Made by a program: the position numbers and the translations under genes. Shown piece after piece: positions 60,055 through 64,000 of a stretch of 64,000 nucleotides of DNA. Source of the stretch: Sabethes cyaneus (Eukaryota > Arthropoda > Insecta > Diptera > Culicidae). Numbering within the stretch: position 1 is the stretch's first letter; each line of letters begins with the position of its first letter. Where the stretch lies: positions 91,731,449-91,795,448 of the forward strand of contig NC_071355.1 of NCBI RefSeq assembly GCF_943734655.1, in the 5' to 3' direction. Under the pieces are notes generated by a model. The model was given only the letters and a program-made list of their open reading frames with translations. It was not told the origin of the DNA and ran no database searches.

Positions 60055-60775
60055 TTTTCCCAGGCAGCAAGCGCATCTTGAGGCATTCTTCTTCATATAT
60101 TTGGCCGTTGGTGGAGTCGATCATTATGCACGGCTTGCTGAATTTGCCGCACCCACTGATCGCCTGCTACACCAAGTACTTCTTGGCAAATTTGTCAACT
60201 TTCTTCTTACGGTACTTCTTCGGAACATCTAGGGGGGACTTGCCGAAGAAAAACTCCAGGCCGGAGATCTACTTGGTATTCGCATTAATATACGTCTCGT
60301 CGTCCATCACGATGCATTTCGGCTGCACCAACCACTCGCGGTACGGCTTCCTGGCGCGGTATTTGGCCACCCTATTATGTTTATCGGTTCGGTTAGGCGC
60401 CTTCCTTACTTTAAAGACATTAAGTCCCGCCCGCTTAATGTCTGCTGGACGATCCAGTCGGAAGAATTGACCCCCGGCCATGTCCCGAAACGAAACGTTC
60501 GGATTGTGCTTGAAGCAATCCCTCATCTTCCTTGCCTTCACGGGGTCGGTCGTCTTCGCTTTTCTTTCGCTGCCAGTTCGCAGCTGGGTCTTGAACGATT
60601 TTAGCACACGGGACACGGTCGAATGGTCGATTCCCAACTGTTTTGCGATCCACCGTGGGACTGGCTTAAATTTTCCACCAGCACGCCCATAATTTTTGGT
60701 TGAAGCACTTCTTACTTGGAAGCCATCTCGATAACCATTTGACAGATTGTGACGAAATATTGCACAGGTAAACAT
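60055..60775 (-). pseudogene. IS630/Tc1/mariner-type (DD37E-like) transposase, truncated
   Basis: N-terminal 168 codons are open on the minus strand: SNGYRDGFQVRSASTKNYG, a helix-turn-helix WIAKQLGIDHSTVSRVLKSF, HNPNVSFRDMAGGQFFRLDR, and the first catalytic block CIVMDDETYINA. Beyond 60269 a shifted frame continues VDKFAKKYLV, TAG in place of Trp, then QAISGCGKFSKPC and STNGQIYEEECLKMRLLPG. It stops before the second catalytic Asp. Low divergence of the N-terminal half suggests a fairly young copy. It lies back-to-back with the ITmD37E-like element from 60795. Confidence 0.85.
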
Positions 60776-60923
60776 TACACTCTAAACTCAAACTTTCAGA
60801 CAATAAAATATAACCTATTAGTAAGCTAATTTTTTATTAGCTTTAGCTTTTATATTTATTTCGTTCAACTTCAATACCATAACCGTATGCTCGCACCTTA
60901 CGCTTAATTTTACTTATAAGGTA

Positions 60924-62146
60924 CCCTCAAACGGGGTAACTTGCAACAGTTCTCAACTATGTGTGCAAGTGAAAACTTATCTGTAGTACATTTGAGGACA
61001 TTTAATTAATACAAAGTTATTAGGTCTATCATAGAACAATTTCACATATTGAGAAAAAATATGCGATCAGTATTGGCTGTTGTAGAATTTTTCAACTAAT
61101 TTGTTACTAATAACCCCTTAAACGGGGTGACTTGCAACAAGCAATATCTTTTGGAAATTGAACGAATTTAAAGATTTGTATGAGTTTCTTTTGACTTCAA
61201 TATTCAATGGACGAGCGGCTAGCGATTTTTTATGCTTTTACTATGAATATACGCATAAATGTCCTATGTAACGTTGGTGAAAAAAATTATGTGCCCAGTA
61301 ACGGAAATTACAGGAAGAGCTGTTTATATTATTCATGCAGTTGATATTTCTTGTCTGGATCCGATAGAGCTGGCTTCTTTAAGGACCACGTCGTATATCC
61401 ACTATGCAAAATCGCGTCATAAAGTGGAGCGGGAGAGTTATAAATCATCGATATCTCGGTTACGTAATATATGAATGTTCATTACGTTACGAGTGATCGT
61501 AATTAGACACTGTCATATTGCTGGTCGATTTTCTCAGTGAGGTTATTTTCGTTTTGGTCTCTTATATGGCCATTTTCAGTATATCCAGAGAAAAACTGGC
61601 ATATTTCCGACTTACCCAAAGTATCTTACACACTTCAGATGTGCTTTAGTATTGTTTACTAAAGTATTGTTTAGTGCAAAATTAAATGATAACGTGCCTC
61701 TTAAAGGTAGCGGAACACAGCTTTTGTATCTACCAGCTGTTGCAAGTTACCCCGTTTTAGTACTTATTTTACGAATAACGTGATAACAAGTAGGAAAAAT
61801 AAAACTAGTCATCATAAATCAATTATTTTGTTTCCTAATTGTTCATTTTACTATAAAAAATGTATGTTAGGCTTCTTTTATTTAAAGTGCCTGTGGGCAA
61901 CACAAACGTTTTACTGACGAAAAATTGACGATGAATTTGACACCATCTTGTGGAATTTTTTAAAAATCACCAAAGCAGCAGAAAATCAACATAACAGTAT
62001 CTAAGGCTTCTTTGAACTGTTAACAACAAGATTCAGTGACTGATATAGATTAAAAATTGAAGTAACAGATCAAAAAGTACAGTAAATTGGATGGATATAG
62101 CGTTGTTGCATGTTACCCCGCTGTTGGAAGTTACCCCGTTTGACGG
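60924..62146. mobile_element. TA-flanked element with ACGGGGTAACTTGCAAC motif repeats
   Basis: TA at 60922-60923 and 62147-62148, inserted in the transposon's 3' part where the 50-kb copy is uninterrupted. TIRs CCCTCAAACGGGGTAACTTG and CCGTCAAACGGGGTAACTTC. Motif rightward at 60931 and 61122, leftward at 61739, 62105 and 62123. A 71-codon frame at 61259-61474 has no known domain. 1223 bp. Confidence 0.85.
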
Positions 62147-62298
62147 TACTGCACAGCATCAGGCTGCAGCTTTTTTTGTACGGAAACCCTCTTTTTCTTT
62201 ATGTCTGCCTCAGATTCGACTTCTTTGAAATGCTTACGTAGAGCCTGCTTCGTAGTAGCCCAGTATTTTTTGATGGGCCTTAGTTCCGGTGCGTTGCA

Positions 62299-63150
62299 CA
62301 GTGGGACGGCCTAAAAAATAGGCGGTCATCAGCTTTTGCGGCGAAACACTGAAGTTATTGCTTTAACCAAATTTTTCGGGAAACGGTACTTGACTCCTCC
62401 GAAGCTAACGATGAAGAAATGAACAGATATTTAGAAATATAGCATCATTAAATTTTTAAATTATATATTATTAAATTTATTCTTATTTCAAATGGGTTTA
62501 TACCATTTGTATTGGGCTATTATGTTATTTTGTGTAATTTGCCAGGCGTAAAACGCGATATTTTTAGTCGCAGTTTGCTCAAATATTCCACCGTGTGAAA
62601 TGAAAGCCACTACATCATAACACTTAAAGTCGCTGAGATTGGCTGCGCATACTTGCCCCTTTTTGATATAAATCACCTTGAAATTGACTAGAAAATTATT
62701 TAAAAACTGTAACAGCTCAAAATCCCATAAGGTTAGAGCTACACTTTCTTCAGCAAAAAGATGCATTTTTACTATATCTTAAACTTTGCTGAACATCAAA
62801 AGTACGTAGAAACAGAAATAGGCAAGAAAAATTAGGAAAAATGATATTAAGGGGGTTTGTTATTGTGTAGCTCAATATCTTTTCTCTCTTAAGGGATAGA
62901 AACTTTTTTCCTTCACCAAATACTCTTTAAATGATGTCCTCTACCACTTTTCCTTAGGCACTGTTTATTTTGGACCTAAAATAAAAAAAGTTAATTTCTC
63001 TATTTATTGACCCACCCCCTTAATGTAATTTTTTTATCTAACAAAAAATACATTAAAAACCAAGAAACTTTTGTGAAGACACTAATGCGGAATACTGAAT
63101 AGTTTCGCCGCAAAAGCTGATGTCCGCCTATTTTTGAAGCCGTCCCACTG
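62299..63150. mobile_element. hAT-like MITE, copy 3, complete
   Basis: ~45-bp TIRs start CAGTGGGACGG and include AATAGGCGG and ATCAGCTTTTGCGGCG. The flanks TGCGTTGC (left) and TGCGTTGG (right) give an 8-bp duplication with one mismatch. The uninterrupted sister transposon at ~51335 has TGCGTTGG once, proving the empty site. No transposase frame. Confidence 0.88.
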
Positions 63151-64000
63151 TGCGTTGGGGGGATTCATGTCCTTGGTACGAAAGTGACCCTGTTGGTTTC
63201 GTACCACTCCAAGACATCCTTTTAATAGTGGCACGAAGCTAGATCTGGCCAGAAGATCGTAGGACCCACGTGTGACTTCAACCGAGCGAGCAGACGCGAC
63301 TGTAGATACTCCTTGAGGTAGTTTTTCCCGTTTACAGTCCCGGTAATCACGAACGGCACACTCCGTTTGCAAACTTTGAAAGCTTCTGCTTCCTTACTTC
63401 TATCGTAACATCAAACATGTGCTGGACGACGAAGAACAGTAGTCCCGGAAACTTCCTGAAGTCCGCCTTGACGTAAGTCTCATCATCCATTCGTCAGCAA
63501 CTTGGTGTATAGTTTCTGGACCCGTTACTTTCCCACCGTATTTTGCCGTTCGTCGCGATTTAGAGACTTCTGCACTTTGTACGTATGCAGTCCCACCCCG
63601 ATCCTTGGTTCTCTGAAAGAAAGACTTGGACAGATTCGACTTTTTGGCCACATTCCTGACTGAAGCATTGGAATTCCACTTAAACGCTTTCGCGACACGC
63701 TTGTAATCCTGATCACTAATAGAACATCCATTCTGATCGCATTTCTCCTTCCGTTCAATGCTCAGAGTTTCGTAGTAACGTTTAATCACACATCACACAC
63801 ATCGTTGACTGCACGATTTCGAGTTGTTTTCCGATGTCCCGATGAGTTGAGGATTTTCCTGGTGCTTGCACAAAATCAATTCGCGACGTACCTTTTCGGG
63901 TGACGCCATTTTGTTCCAATTTTCGAAAATCTGACAGCGCAGTGTAAACAATACACTTCTAAACTACTTCTACCGAAATGTTTAAGAGAAAATGCCCAAT

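Larger units (their letters stand above)
60795..64000 (-). mobile_element. ITmD37E-like transposon carrying two other elements
   Basis: Minus strand. The N-terminal domain reads KRYYETLSIERKEKCDQNG, SDQDYKRVAKAFKWNSNAS, then VRNVAKKSNLSKSFFQRTKD (63789-63590). The catalytic core continues FWPDLASCHY then stop (~63245) and VLEWYETNRVTFV, KDMNPPNA (63160). The hAT MITE (62299-63150) interrupts here, and APELRPIKKYW (62295-62260) follows. Across the insert the third catalytic residue lies 37 residues after the second, as in DD37E elements, but it is Lys, not Glu. A second insert (60924-62146) lies in the 3' part. The 5' terminus runs off the window. Confidence 0.85.

Noticed and set aside
60377..60692. 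Plus-strand and alternative minus-strand frames over the transposase
   Set aside because: Shadows of the DD37E-type transposase on the minus strand.

Overview
This window is non-coding-dominated animal DNA, most likely from a culicine mosquito, probably Aedes. It is AT-rich, has short introns (69 bp in the one clear gene), and is packed with nested LINEs, tRNA-derived SINEs, TA-flanked inverted-repeat elements, hAT-like MITEs and DD37E/Tc1 transposons. The one gene I can name confidently is on the minus strand at 39444-39831. It encodes the precursor of the adipokinetic hormone/corazonin-related peptide (ACP): mature peptide QVTFSRDWNA followed by the amidation and cleavage signal GKR. The species assignment is inference; the peptide is the mosquito-type ACP and the repeat classes fit Aedes.

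Layout. 0-6.4 kb: broken LINE pieces, a rearranged hAT MITE, TCATGA-rich MITEs, a frameshifted Q/S/T-rich coding remnant and a hAT MITE with an 8-bp duplication. 6.4-11 kb: mostly unique DNA with two candidate exons and one TIR element. 11-17.2 kb: stacked LINE fragments, including a LINE with repeated 5' monomers split by a perfect 1088-bp (CTA)n tract. 18.6-21.4 kb: a dead R1-clade LINE. 23.2-24.1 kb: possible host exons (minus). 24.6-32.3 kb: RTE-like LINEs. One is bounded by a 17-bp target duplication and is itself split by a 3.4-kb one-ORF LINE whose 938-codon endonuclease/reverse transcriptase frame is intact. 32.6-39 kb: a DD37E remnant, a 5'-truncated RTE LINE and several inverted-repeat elements.

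39.4-42.5 kb: the ACP gene, with a ~1.5-kb VNTR-bearing repeat and a fold-back LINE upstream, probably within its first intron because the start codon lies in an exon not located here. 46-57 kb: two candidate coding stretches, SINE/LINE nests, an ITmD37E-like transposon carrying a SINE, a triple inverted-repeat element, and a likely non-coding first exon (about 55.2-56.6 kb, plus strand) of a gene that would continue past the window. 57-64 kb: Tc1 and DD37E remnants and three further nested elements.

The most unusual theme is a set of at least five TA-flanked non-autonomous elements (34913, 37906, 56907, 58924, 60924) that share no obvious sequence but share one plan: a short motif near the end is repeated in clusters, mostly in one orientation in the left half and in the reverse orientation in the right half. 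This looks like repeated transposase-binding sites evolved in parallel in several families.
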